From Viscum album (taxonomy: Eukaryota > Streptophyta > Magnoliopsida > Santalales > Viscaceae): a DNA stretch of 64,000 nucleotides. The stretch lies in the NCBI GenBank assembly GCA_963277665.1, contig OY728125.1, positions 1,715,618,889-1,715,682,888 of the forward strand, in the 5' to 3' direction. The notes below the pieces were generated by a model that saw nothing but the letters and a program-made list of their open reading frames with translations, did no database searches and was not told the DNA's origin. Numbering within the stretch: position 1 is the stretch's first letter; every line of letters starts with the position of its first letter. Below are positions 22,779-34,433 of the stretch, one piece after another. The position numbers were made by a program, and so were the translations under genes.

Positions 22779-24854
22779 GAGGGTCACTTGAGGAAAAGCT
22801 TGAAATATTATTTTGTAATAAAATAATTTTCGGTTACTAATGGCTCCAAAATGAATTATTTAAAGGATAAGGTAGGTATGGATCTAAAACCTCTCAACCA
22901 ATAGGTTTTTGATAGGTTTTGGGCATCATATCAACCTTATCTTTTAGATTTAACTCTTCGTTAAATAGTTTGACATTTACCATTTCTCTTTATATTTTCA
23001 TATTTTACGGTTACTAAACTTACTATAACAAGACAAGAGAACCCCAAGTGGTTCATTATTAATATATATAACCCTATAAAAGTCATTTTCTCAAACCTTA
23101 CATATTTAAGAATATTATATCAACTAATAATATAGTATTTGTTTTAAAAACTCATTTATGTCAATTTTGACACTATTTAGTATTTGGTTTTTGTGAAAAT
23201 CATAACAGCGTGATTACTTCGAAAAAAAATTATTTAATCAACCGTAAAATTTCATATTAACCATTAAAATTAGTTTAATTCATCAAAAGTCTCAAATTAC
23301 ATTTATTTGGATATTTATAATATTAATTAATTTAATTGTTCATTAATAAGGTAATTACTGCATCATCATTGTATCATAAAAAAATTAAATTATATAATGT
23401 CAAAAAATTATAAATAAAATATCATTACGTAGGAAATATTTTTAGCATTCTAATTAATATTTATTTTCAAATTTATCTTATGTATAACCCTATATTAAAA
23501 ATGTTTTAGTTATTAAACATTGAATTTAACTCTTTTAACTCCTCATTAAATAAAATAATAATTAATGTCCTAATCTAATACAAGTGGACCAAATATGGTC
23601 ATATTTTATTTTTGAGGTTTTTTTGGTCGAATTAAACTTATCCAATAGAATTGGTACATGTTTTAGGGTAATTATAATATCACTTTTAACCTTAATTACC
23701 CTATTTACTTTTAATCATGGTAAATAAAAGTCAAAAGTTACAATTCACCAAAAATTATTTTCATCTTATTGAACCAAAATTTTATTACTGATGTTAACCG
23801 TGTCTCTCATATTTTTTAAATTCAACTCACTGAAGTGGTAAAATTAAGTTTTATGCAACTTTTCAAATGCTTCTAGAAGGTGAGTCAAAAACATTAAAAA
23901 GTTCAATAAATTTTTATAAATCTAATTTTATTATAAAATGACTCAAATGAATTAAATTTAACTTATATAGGTATTATATATCTATTTTGACTTAAAATAA
24001 ATTTAAATAAAATAAATAATTATTTTAAAAAAAGTTGGTTTTAAATAATAACACAATGTTTTTCACTATTCATCAAAAATTTAATGTTTTCAGAAAAATA
24101 CCAAAAATTTAACCTATAATAATTTGATATTCTAATTTAAAAAATGAATTCTATTTTACCAAATTCAAAACAGAAAAGTTTCATTAATTAATTTAAAATT
24201 AATTCCTGTTGTCAAAACCAAAATGTGGGTTTTTAAAAAGTAAAAACTATCAAAAGATTGACATGTGTTTATATAAAATGTAAAGGTGAAATTATTTATA
24301 GTGACCTAAATTGTATTAAATGATAAAAATATAATATAATTATACATCAAAACCATTCAAATTAATAATTTAACACTATGAATTATTTTTATTAAAAAAC
24401 ATTCTTTCAATTAAAACATATTATTTTTCACTATTCATCAAAAAATGAAAGTTATCTCAAAAGTAACAAAAATTTATCCAAAATAAATTTATATTTCCCT
24501 ATTCTAAATAATAATTTAATTTCATTAAATTTAATATATAAAAGTTTCAAATATTGGTTTTAAAAAGGGCTGTCCATTAAAAGGTGATAAAATGTCATTT
24601 TTTGAAAAATACTTCTTTTATCTGAAAAAAAAGGAATTTGTTCTTATATTATGTATAAGAAACACATAATATGGATTTTAAAATTATATAGAGTATATAA
24701 GATTCAAAATGCAGTTAATATTATTCATAACTGCTTTTTTTTTTGAACGGCTGGTTTGGTTAGTTATGGTGCACTTAAACTAGTTGTTGCTTGTAGAGCA
24801 AGCTATTGAATTACCTTATTGAGATAACATACTATGAAATCTTGGGGTGTTACA

Positions 24855-24870
24855 TTATCCCCTCCTTAAA
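24855..24870 (-). other. TE4 polypurine tract
   Basis: TTATCCCCTCCTTAAA, reverse complement AAGGAGGGGATAA, abutting the LTR end. Confidence 0.8.
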
Positions 24871-26190
24871 AAAATCGCATCCTCACAATTTGAAATTGTT
24901 CTTCAAAATTAAAAGGTAAAAAATAGTAAAATACCTTTGTGGAAAACCCACATCAAAAATTGGGTTAATAAAATTTAGTCTTAATATGAGGGAAAAGAAA
25001 TTAAAAAGTCACCACCAAATTATGATCTCGATTAGAAGAACATCTGTGGAAATTAGAGACACATAATTAGAGAAAAAAAGGAAATATTTATAGGGAGTGA
25101 TTGTGGTCATCAATCACAAACAAGTGTAAAATTGAGGGCCTCAAAACCATCAATCTATGATGATTTAAAATATCATTAGTTCAAAAAAACATAAGGTTTT
25201 AAGGTAACATATTTTTTGTTTTAAGAACCCTTCCCTAAAGTTTAAGAATTAATTTATTCACTTAATAAGCAAAAAAATTGACAAGTATAGTTTCCTCCTT
25301 CAAATAATTATTACCTCAAACTCATCTTTCACTTCAAAATATAATAGAATTCAAAAATATTTTATTTATCCTAATCGTATAGGGTTCCAAAAATAATGAA
25401 TTTATAATTCATTTCTCATACTATTTAAAAAAAATACATTATACAATCTTGGACATCACATATGCTGGTGGTAAGTGATCCACCTTTGTCGCCCTTTGGT
25501 TCCGGGTTCAAGTCTCGCGGCCGTGTCGGACGCGATAGGTTGTCGTCCGACCTCCGGGTTTTCCTTTTTTTGATAATCCTAAAATAATATCAATAAATGA
25601 TTTAACCATAACAATAGTATCCAATTTCAAACTTAATCGATTCCAACCTTTAGACTTATCCAAAATACTTCTGTCGAAACTCATTGTCCAAAATTTATAA
25701 GGAATTTAATCTTAATAAAGATCCTTTTTGCCACGTAATAACATGTGAATACCTTCCTCGTGTATTCTTTTAAAACACTATAACATCCTAAATTACCCTA
25801 AAACCTTATTTATTATATTTATTCTCCCTTATTACTTATAGAATACTGTATATACTCCTTCTATCCAAAAATGTTATAAACTCCGACAATGATGGAATAA
25901 ACAAATCATTAATCAGTTTCAAGGTAGTCAAGAATATCCAATATAATTAATCAATCATATATTATTCCAAAATAACTATCTCAGTATTAGAACCATATTA
26001 TGGTTTTTCTTTCCCTCAACCACATATTTTCCAAAACAATCAACCTCCTATTGAGTTACTTTTCTTAGTACCACACAATCTCAAGTCCTTAATGAAATTG
26101 TACTGTAGTAAAATCCTTATATACATTCTAATTATTATAATATGTGCATCATTAATATAATACTCAAATAACACAATACTTTAATAACAT
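24871..26190. other. TE4 internal region without pol
   Basis: AT-rich, no coding signal. TE5 carries about 3.4 kb of protease-RT-RNase H-integrase in the corresponding interval, so pol has been lost. It contains SINE-a (25452-25571). Confidence 0.6.
25452..25571 (+). mobile_element. SINE-a: tRNA-derived SINE with T-rich tail
   Basis: About 120 bases with much higher GC than the surroundings. An A-box-like segment (TGCTGGTGGTAAGTG, about 25463-25477) is followed by a B-box (GGTTCAAGTCT, 25505-25515), the internal RNA polymerase III promoter. A body TGTCGGACGCGATAGGTTGTC follows in two parts (25523-25544), and the element ends in TTTTCCTTTTTTTG. No acceptor stem pairs, so it is not a tRNA gene. 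SINE-b in TE7 has the same layout and about 70% matching body by eye. A clean target duplication was not found. Confidence 0.65.
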
Positions 26191-26197
26191 AAGAACT

Positions 26198-26712
26198 CTA
26201 ATCCTTCCTCTTCATCTTCGTTAGTATCATAACTTGATTATTATCCAGTAACAGCATTTGGGGTATACTCAGATGATTTGGACATTGATTCACGTAGTGT
26301 CTCAAATCCTTGGAGATGAAGCATTGTAAACTTGAAACTTTTTTATTACCCTTGAAATCACGTACCTGGTGTCCTTTTTCTCCAAACATATAACAAACTT
26401 CCATTCCCTTCAAGAATTTACCAAGGTGATTCTTTCCACAGTTATCACATATGGGAAAATCCTTCTTTACCTTCTTCCCTTTATCCATCTTTCTCTATTC
26501 CATCCTTTTCTTCCCTTGCTTCCCTTCAAAGCCATAGGACATAGATAATTCTTTACTTATCTTATTAATGCATGATACTATTTCTCCATATGATGAGAAT
26601 ACATGGGAGACTATTTCCCTTCTAAATGTTGGCTTAATAAAATGAAGGATATGATCCTTTTTAATCGTTGGAACATTTGTATTGTTGAAGTTCTCATTCC
26701 TTCTACTAGGAA
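26198..26712 (-). pseudogene. TE4 gag with deleted capsid core
   Basis: The frame starts where TE5 gag starts (TE5 MVPSRRNGN, here IVPSRRNEN, with the ATG changed to ATT), keeps about 20 residues, then jumps to the segment matching TE5's FSSYKDIVSC (here FSSYGEIVSC). The capsid core between them is missing. After a stop at about 26495 the zinc-knuckle region (26488-26198) is open: CDNCGKNH, then CYMFGEKGHQVRDF, then CFISKDLRHYVNQC. In the first, CX2CX3H is kept. In the second, the second and fourth Cys are both Phe, and in the third the second Cys and the His region are altered. So RNA-binding ligands are mostly lost. Confidence 0.75.
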
Positions 26713-27199
26713 CAATTTATAGACAATGACATATACTATGTTAGTTTATTAATCTCAATTCAAAATTCCAAACTTGTAAAATAACTAATGTAAATTGAAA
26801 AGATTATTCATATAATCTATAATCATAAAATGTTTTCTATGAGAGAGTATTTACTCATAAATCCTTATTAATAGCTTGTAACGAAAATGTAAATTATCAT
26901 AAGAATATCCCTAGGGAGTGTCGTAAACAAGAGTGCAGTAAGCCTCGTTGTTTTGTACCCGGATACCCCGGGTCATGCCTGAAACTCCTTGTCAGATTTT
27001 TCACTCTTAGGTACATCTATGCCAAAGCTGCCTCTACCTGATTGTATCTAGATAGGGATGTATTTCTTGTAAAATACTAAAAATATCTACATTACCAAAA
27101 TTATAGGAAGTTCTTCTATACAAATCCCCAAAGTCTATCTTACCATAATGTTCTCTAATCAAAGTTAATCTAAATCTATTTCCAAGTTGTTGCTAAACT
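26713..27199. other. TE4 untranslated leader
   Basis: Non-coding sequence between primer binding site and gag. It parallels TE5 62673-63163 (both contain GGAGTGTCGTAA..AGGAGTG-type and TCTACCT..AGA segments by eye). Confidence 0.6.
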
Positions 27200-27202
27200 T
27201 TC

Positions 27203-27212
27203 TATGATACCA
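27203..27212 (-). other. TE4 primer binding site
   Basis: TATGATACCA, reverse complement TGGTATCATA, one change from the tRNA-iMet-complementary site, two bases before the LTR edge. Confidence 0.75.
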
Positions 27213-28752
27213 ACTGTAACGCCCTGACCCTAGTTACCTAGAGTTGGTGCATAATTTTAATACACTTTCATGATTAAAAGGAATCAAGTCCTAAAAGACC
27301 AATCAGTTTAGAAGTCTTTGAAAATAGATTATATACATGAATGTTATATTACACATTAGAAAATAAAACACAACATAATTGATCCTTTGAGAATGCCATT
27401 AATTCCCTAGATTAACCCTACTTATCAACCATAATACATTTATTGGAATCCTAGGAAAATAAAACATAATAAAGGGGTCAGATTAGATGCTTAGTAAGGA
27501 TAAAAATATTGCGAAAACATTCATAAATAAGCATAAACATTTAAGGAAATGTATAAAACTAAAACAAAATCCTATAAAACATAAACTTCAGCATAATATG
27601 GAAAATATAAATAAAATAATTCCATTTACGTATTCACATGGATATTCTACTAGTCAAATAATCATATGAAATATCCATATCCAATTTTATAATGACGGAA
27701 TTCATAATTCCAGACTTCATAACCACATAGTCAAGGCCTTGTGACAAGACTATAAATAAGATTTTATCAATGCCTTGTGCCAATAAAATAGTATGTCTCA
27801 TGAGACCTACATATGTATCAAGGAGCTATAGCAGGCTCCACACGCCACTTACTAAGTCCAATGCATTCCTCATATAAAAAGGTTTAAACATAACATAAAC
27901 TATCATATTAAAACTAGCATACGAAATGTCAATACTTTATCCATAAACCATGAATGGTGTAAAAATAACACATCCACGGTCAAACAAATCAGAAAACCAT
28001 TAATACAATATGGAAGATTTGTATCATAATAAATCAACTTCTAACAAGTTTAAAATCCATCAAAGGATGTTGACATAGATGAAATGAATACTATTTGAAA
28101 TAAATATGTATTTATATTTTTAAATCATTTAAAAGTCACATAATTATAAAAGAAAACATTTATTTTGAAAATATTCGTATAATATTGTATGGGAAGCTTT
28201 GATGGTGATATAATGGTGGGAAATTTCCACACCCTCTGTATAAGTTATAAAATAAATTCTTACCTTAATTTTTTTGAAAAGGTCATAAGGTTACTTGTTT
28301 GGAAAACGACAAGAATATTCCTTTCAAACCATTTTATAAAATGTCAAAAAAGTGTATAAATGACTTTAACCCATAGTCTAGTAAATAATAAAAATATTTT
28401 TAAATGCATTTTTAAGAAACATGGATGTATATGGTAAAGAGGTCCCAGTACATACTTACGTAAAAACAACCGCGGATAATAAAGAGATTGTGAGATTAAC
28501 CCTTACATTGTACTTTTCCTTGGTAGAGGGTGCGTTAACCTCTTGTATAATAGTAAAATCATTATTATTAAATTATAAGATAACCATAAACATAAATATG
28601 ATTCATATATGATCTTCTCATATTGCTTAATGTTTGTAATGAATATGATGTATTCGATTCATATATAGAATTGTATTATATTCATAAACATTATTTTGAA
28701 TCATAAAATGAAAATTATTCTTGAATGATTATGATGGGGAATGAATTTTATC

Positions 28753-28980
28753 ACATTCGTGGAGACGGTAATCTGTACGTATGCACAAGTGAAAATATCA
28801 TTATATTGATGGTGAAATCGTATGTAATTGGATGGTATATCATATATAAAGAATCATTAACATGTTATATTTATTATTGACACCATTTATACTCATTATT
28901 ATACCCAACCTAATAATTAAGTGTTTGAATAACAAACTACACCATGACGTGGAGACGGTAAGCCGTACGTACGCACGTAT
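28753..28980 (-). promoter_or_regulatory. Paired CGTACGTACG stem-loops (TE4 right LTR)
   Basis: Copy 1 at 28757-28788 and copy 2 at 28941-28984. In sense, copy 2 has the longest outer stem seen here: CACCATACGTG pairs with CACGTCATGGTG (11 bp with one bulged C), enclosing CGTACGTACGG, CTTA and CCGTCTC. Confidence 0.6.
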
Positions 28981-29318
28981 GGTGACTTTGTCATTCATAT
29001 GATGGAAATAATAATGAATATGGTTGTAAAATTTTTATAATAACATAAAAGAATATATAAGATACTTGAGTTATTATTTTAGAGTGGAAACAACAAAGAC
29101 AGAGGAAGTTGAGGAAGAAAAGAAGTTGAAAGAGGTGATGAAATATCTACCTCTTTTTTGTGTTCTTCCTTTTGATTTGATCAAAAGGGCTATTTAGGTT
29201 GGATTTATGACCAAAGGAAGGACTCTAGGATGAAGGGAAGAAATTTGGGAGGAAATTTGGGTAGGGTTTGGCCAAGACAAAAGGCTTTGGAGGAGTCAAA
29301 TTAAGAGATGGGGAAGTG

Positions 29319-29334
29319 TCCTTTTATAAGAGAG
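29319..29334 (-). promoter_or_regulatory. TE4 right LTR TATA box
   Basis: The sense strand reads CTCTTATAAAAGGACA, the same as TE5 and TE7 (CTCTTATAAAAGG). Transcription would run leftwards through the stem-loops. Confidence 0.65.
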
Positions 29335-31406
29335 GTGAGGGTCACTTTAGGAAAAGACAGAAATATTATTTTATAATAAAATCATTTTTTGTTCCAATGG
29401 CTCCAAAATGAATTATTTAATGGTTAAGGTGGGTATGGGTCGAAAACCTCTCAACCAATAGGTTTGAGACAGGTTTGGTCATCATATTAACCTTATCTTT
29501 TATATTTAACTCTTAGTTAAATAGTTCGACATTTACCATGTCTCTTTGTATTTTTATATTATATGGTTAATAAACATACTATAACAAGACAAGCGAACCC
29601 CAAGTGGTTCATTAATAATATATATAACCTTATATAATTCCTTTAGAGGTGATTTATATTTTTAAGAATATTATATCAATTAATAATACAATATTGGTTT
29701 AAAAACTCAATTCTGTCAATTTTGAAACTATTTAATATTTGTTTTTTGTGAAAATCATAATAGGATGATTAATTCGAAAAAAAAAATATTTAATAAATTC
29801 TAACATGTCATATTAACCTATAAAATTAGTGGAATTCATCAAAAGTTTAAAATTATATTTATTTTGATATTTATAATATCAATTATTTTAATCTTTCATT
29901 AATAAGGTAATTACTGCATCATCATTGTGTCATAAATAAATTAAATTATTTGATGTCTAAAAATTATAAATAAAGTACCATTCTATAGGAAATCGTTTTA
30001 TCTTTATAATTAATTTTAATAGTAGAATTTATCCTATGTATAACCCAATATTAAAAATGGTTTAGTTATTAAACTTTGAATTTAACTATTTTATCTCTTC
30101 TTTAAATAAAATAATAATAAATGTTCTAATAAAATCCATGTGCACCAAATAGGATCATATTTTATTCCTAAGGTTTTTTTGGTCTAATTACACTTATCCA
30201 ATAGAATTAGGACATGTTTTAGGTTATTATAATATCATTTTTACCCTTAATTACCCTATTTACTTTTAACCGTGGTAAATAAAAGGAAAAAGTTATTATT
30301 CCCCAAAAATTATTTTCATATTATTGAACCACATTTTACTTAATGATGTCAACTGTGTCTCTCGGATTTTTGAAATTCAACACACAGAAGCGGTAAAATT
30401 ATGTTTTATGAAAATTTGCAAATGCTCCAAGAAGGTGGGTAAAAATACATTAAAAAGTTCAACAAAATTTTATACATCTATTTTTATTATAAAATGACTA
30501 TAATGAATTAAATTGAACTTATATAGGTAGTATATATCTATTTTGACTTAAAATAAATTTAAATAAAATAAATAATTATTTTAATAAAAAGTCTATTTTA
30601 AATAATAACGCAATGTTTTTCACTATTCATCAAAAATTGATACATTTCAGAAAATTACAAAAAATTAACCCTAATCTAATTTTGATATTATGAAATCAAA
30701 AATGAAGTCTATTTTACAAAATTAAAAAATATAAGTTTCATTTATTTATTTTAAATTAATTTCCATTGTCAAAACCAAAAGGTGTGTTTAAAAAGTAAAA
30801 ACTATCAAAATATTGACATGTGTTTATGTCAAATTTTAATATGAAATTATTTATAATGACCTAAATTGTATTAAATGATAAAAATATAATCTAACTATAC
30901 GTAAAAACCATTCAAATGAATAATTAAACATTATAAATTATTTCAATTAAAATTGTTTTTTTAAATTAAAACATAGTATTTTTCACCATTTGTCAAAATA
31001 TGAAAGTTATCAGAAAAGTTCAAAAACATTATCCAGACTAAATTTTTATGTCCCACTTCAAAATAAGAATTTAATTTCATTAACTTGAAAAAATAAAAGT
31101 GTCAAATATTGGTTTTAAAAAGGGTTCTCCATTAAAAGGCGAAAAAATTGCATTTTTTGAAAAATACTTCTTTTATCTGAAAAAAAATGAATTTGTTCTT
31201 ATATTATGTATAATAAATACATAATATGGATGTTAAAATTATATAGAGTATATAAGATTCCAAATGTAGTTAATACTATTCATAACTGCTTTTTTTGAAC
31301 GGCTAGTTTGGTAAGTTGTGATGTGCTCGAACTCGGTGTTGTGTGTAGCGCAAGCTATTGAATTATGTTAATAAGATAACATACTATGAAGTCATGGGGT
31401 GTTACA

Positions 31407-31411
31407 ATGGG
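31407..31411. repeat. TE4 target site duplication, right
   Basis: ATGGG, identical to 20676-20680. Confidence 0.9.
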
Positions 31412-32250
31412 AGTTGGAATAACAAATATTTTCAGGATACTCTCTCAGTTAACTCATGTTTTTAATAGAAACATCGGTCAAGTGGAACTTCTATCCCCCC
31501 TAAGAAATAACAAGATGCAATCAAGAGCTTCATGAGACAAAGGCCTCCAACTTTCATCAGATCATCTATTTCGTGAATCGTCAAACAATGGATCAACGCC
31601 ATTGAAAATATCCTCCACATCCATCAATGTTCTGAATAATAGAAGGATCTTCTAGATACTTAACGTATGAAGGGTGAAAGTGATCAATGGTTGACATTAA
31701 AATAAAATTTGGATCTAGAGGAAGAGATCAATACGTTTGATTGGAAGGATTTATGGAAAATGTATTTTCATAAATATTTTCCTTGAACCCTTTGACATAA
31801 GATGGAAAGGTACTTCCTTGACCTTAAGAAAAAAGACGACGAATCCAACTAAGCGTATAAGGAAAACACCACAAGTCTTTCAGGATACGCCTTCGTATTT
31901 GTCTTTACCCTTGAATGAATGGTTGACCACTACTTTGGTGGGATAAAACCAATCATATGGAAAGCCCTAGAGATCCATGAATTTGATATCTATGAGAAAA
32001 TTGTCTGATGTTTCCACAATGTTGAAATGGAGATCAGAAAATTTTAGGGGTATCATGAGGATAAGGAGTGGAAATTGGACTTAAATTACAGTGGTCCAAT
32101 GGATAAATCCAATGGTGCTAAGAAATTTCATCACCCCACTTTCCAAAGGTGTAGAAAGAAGCACCCCAAAAATTGCCTGATGGGGATGAAGAAATGCTTT
32201 AGGTGAGGAAGAGAAGGGTACCTAACAATTAATTATTGAAAAGAAAACCC
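31412..32250 (+). pseudogene. TE3 gag, continued after TE4
   Basis: Pieces in different frames: ITNIFRILSQLTHVFNRN (31412 on), WKDLWKMYFHKYFP (about 31745-31790), FLDLKKKDDESN, then AYKENTTSLSGYAFVF (capsid core), and the zinc-knuckle block at 32141-32234. Order and wording match TE5 gag. Several stops and at least two frame changes are present. Confidence 0.75.
32141..32234 (+). other. TE3 gag double zinc knuckle, ligands lost
   Basis: Reads FQRCRKKHPKNCLMGMKKC, then FR, a stop, and GREGYLTINY. Compared with the C..C..KHP..C.....C..C...GH....C pattern of Tekay/Del-type gag, the second knuckle has Cys changed to stop (TGA), His to Tyr and the final Cys to Tyr. Confidence 0.75.
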
Positions 32251-32489
32251 CGCTACTACGATAGAGGAGAGTAATTATCTATTCGAATGTCAACGCATTG
32301 TCTATTTATACAAATAAAAATAACCAAGGTATTCTGAAAAACAATTCCCTTAGCCAAGGGTTTTCAGATTCAACCAACAACCTCCAAGGTAGCAAGGATG
32401 GGCTTTTTCTATCACTACCACCGAAGTGAATCCTAACAATGAAGTGGTGATAGGTACACTAGTAATTCATTCATGAATAAGCAGAATAC

Positions 32490-32790
32490 TTTTTTATTAT
32501 TTTTCTAAGAATTATTTTGGATAACAATTGTTTAGTAGAACAATCGAAACACCACCACAAATCAAGGAAATAGAGATGTTAGTGAGAATGACATATGGGG
32601 AAATTATTGCATCCCATGAATATAACTCCTCCCCTATCACAATTTGTGGATTTAACTTCCGATAAAACCTCGTCATACTCTCTCTGGTGGAATTTGATTC
32701 AATTATTATCATGGTTTGAATTTCCCTATATATATCCATTATAAATTTCTCTGAGAGATAAATCACTCTCCATATGAAGAATCTGCCCCT
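32490..32790 (+). pseudogene. TE3 aspartic protease remnant
   Basis: Plus-frame fragments fit the gypsy protease: ILFYYFSKNYFG where relatives have ILFDSGATHSF (the catalytic Asp is replaced by Tyr), then EYNSSPITICGF, then LVEFDSIIIMV in place of the usual DFDVILGMDW. The long open minus frame over the same bases (32512-32808) is a shadow. Confidence 0.55.
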
Positions 32791-32857
32791 GATTATGTAC
32801 ATGTGCATGGAGGGGGATGAATCTTATTTAGAACCATCAACTCAAGCATAGACATTA

Positions 32858-33795
32858 ATGACATATGATAACATGTATATTGCATATATTATTGAGTCTA
32901 AGGAGGTAACCATCCTTGAAAGAATTCCTTTTTTGAGGGAATTCACTAATGTTTTTTCTGAGGAATTTCTTCTTCTTCTTTCTAGAAGAGATGTTGAGTT
33001 ATTGACTGATCCCATACTTGTGGCACTGCCAATATCAAATAATTCATAGAGAGTGGTTGTTGTAGAGCTTTAAGAGCTAAAGAAACACCTAAAGGAGAGT
33101 CTAGATAAAGGGGTTACACACCCAAGTGCTTCACCATGGGGTGCACTAGTCCTCTTCATCAAGAAGAAGGATGGGTCAATGTGCCTTTGCATTGATTATT
33201 GTGAGCTTAACAAATTCACAATAAACAACGAATATACTTTACCACGAATTTGATGAATTTTTTGATCATCTACATGGAGAAAAATACTTCTCCAAGGTGG
33301 ATTTATGATTGGGATATTACCATATATGGGTGAAGAATGAGGATATCCCCAAGTCTGATTTTTTGTACAAGGTATGAGCACTATGAATTCATAGTAATGC
33401 CTTTCAGACTCACGAATTCTTCAGAAATCTTCATGGACATGATGAAAATAATTTCTAGATATTACCTTGAAAAAATTGTGGTAGTTTTTATAGAAAATAT
33501 TTTAATGTACTCCAAAACCAAGGAAGATCATGAAGAAAATCTATGCACTGTACTAGAGACCTTGTGAAAGGAGAATATCTATGAAAAGTATAACAAGTGT
33601 GAGTTATAGTTAAAAGAAGTCTCATTATTGGGTTATATCATCAAAAGAAATGGGGTATATGTGGATCCCTCTATTAAAAATGCAATTGAGGGATGGACGA
33701 GGCCATCCTTTGTGACAGATATCCATAGATTCCTTGGGATAACTGGATATTATCTTTTATTTGTGAGAAATTTCTCATGATTGTCAAATCCTCTT
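32858..33795 (+). pseudogene. TE3 reverse transcriptase, broken, ending at the TE5 joint
   Basis: IPFLREFTNVFSEE (linker before RT), [38 protein letters not shown], then from 33337 EHYEFIVMPFRLTNSSEIFM and VVVFIENILMYSKT. The catalytic FIDD has become FIEN, so both Asp are changed. It continues GYIIKRNGVYVDPS and RFLGITGYYLLFVRNFS and ends where TE5 begins. Stops at several points and a frame change near 33300. Confidence 0.85.
33791..33795. repeat. TE5 presumed target site duplication (left)
   Basis: CTCTT directly before the TE5 LTR. The partner lies beyond the window and could not be checked. Confidence 0.5.
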
Positions 33796-34065
33796 TGTAA
33801 TGAGTCGACCTGAGTTACCCATAGTCAGTTCATTATTACATAACATTGGAATGATCATAAAAGTTCAAGTCTCTAAAGACCGATTAGTTTAGTAGCTTTG
33901 GAAGTACTTGATACATTCATAAGCTTTACATTACATCATAGAATGAAAAAAAAACTACAACAACATTGTTTCCATAGACCACACTCATATCCCCTCAGAC
34001 TATCCACGCAGGTCAGTCATAAAATAATTCTTTACATCCTGGGAAAAATAAAACATACAAAGGGG

Positions 34066-34081
34066 TGAGCTCAGATGCTCA
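34066..34081 (-). promoter_or_regulatory. Conserved LTR hairpin (TE5 left copy)
   Basis: TGAGC-TCAGAT-GCTCA, a perfect 5-bp stem with a 6-nt loop. The right LTR copy is at 63445-63460 (TGAGC-TCAGAT-ACTTA, decayed). Confidence 0.5.
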
Positions 34082-34397
34082 GTAAGGATAACAATATAGT
34101 GGAAATATTTATAAATAAGCATAAACATTTAAATAAATTTATAAGACTACAACAAAAGCCTTTTAAACATGAACTTCAGCATAATATGGTGAAGATAAAA
34201 TCAAATAATTCCATTTACTTACTCACATGGATATTCTTCTAGTCGAATAATCACATGCAATATCAATATCCACTTTCATAATGATGGAATGCATAATTCC
34301 AGATTTTCATAACCACATAGTCAAGGGCTTGTGCCAAAACTACAAATAATATTTTGTCAAGGTCTTATGCCAAGACACTAGTTTGTCTCATGATACC

Positions 34398-34433
34398 TAC
34401 CGATGCATTGTGGAGCTATATCAGGCTCCACTC
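34398..34433 (-). promoter_or_regulatory. Conserved LTR module with ATGCAT palindrome (TE5 left)
   Basis: CCGATGCATTGTGGAGCTAT then ATCAGGCTCCA: GGAGC/GCTCC inverted repeat beside a near-palindromic CGATGCATTG. The right LTR copy is at 63778-63812. Confidence 0.5.

Larger units (their letters stand above)
20681..24854 (-). repeat. TE4 3' LTR (left)
   Basis: 4,174 bases, TGTAACGCCC..TTGGGGTGTTACA. Sense-strand parts in order: U3, a TATA-like box at 22755-22778 (decayed, TTTTATTAG), the paired stem-loops (22193-22420), the ATGCAT module (21176-21207) and the TGAGC hairpin (20846-20861). Confidence 0.9.
20681..31406 (-). mobile_element. TE4: complete but non-autonomous gypsy element, long LTRs
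   Basis: 10,726 bases bounded by a perfect 5-bp duplication. Left LTR 20681-24854 (4,174), internal 24855-27214 (2,360), right LTR 27215-31406 (4,192). Both LTRs start TGTAACGCCC and end GGGGTGTTACA. The polypurine tract is next to the left LTR and the primer binding site next to the right LTR, so the element is on the minus strand. The internal region has a shortened gag and no protease, RT, RNase H or integrase, and a SINE has inserted into it. LTR sequence and gag place it in the family of TE5. It would need that element's enzymes to move. Confidence 0.9.
27215..31406 (-). repeat. TE4 5' LTR (right)
   Basis: 4,192 bases, TGTAACGCCCTGACC to ATGGGGTGTTACA. It aligns with the left LTR throughout by eye, with many substitutions, so the insertion is not recent. 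TATA at 29321-29332, paired stem-loops at 28753-28980, and a decayed ATGCAT module at 27805-27842. Confidence 0.9.
17703..33795 (+). mobile_element. TE3: host Ty3/gypsy element, split by TE4 and cut by TE5
   Basis: Plus-strand order: LTR (17703-20075), primer binding site (20077-20090), leader, gag start up to 20680, interruption by TE4 (20681-31406 plus the ATGGG duplication), rest of gag, protease, RT, then loss at 33795 where TE5 begins in the RT/RNase H joint. Rejoining across TE4 restores a gag leader resembling TE5's gag N-terminus. RNase H, integrase and the 3' LTR should lie right of the window, beyond TE5. It is the oldest layer of the nest and is full of stops. Confidence 0.75.

Noticed and set aside
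32512..32808. Minus-strand frame of 98 codons
   Set aside because: Shadow of the TE3 protease region read on the plus strand.
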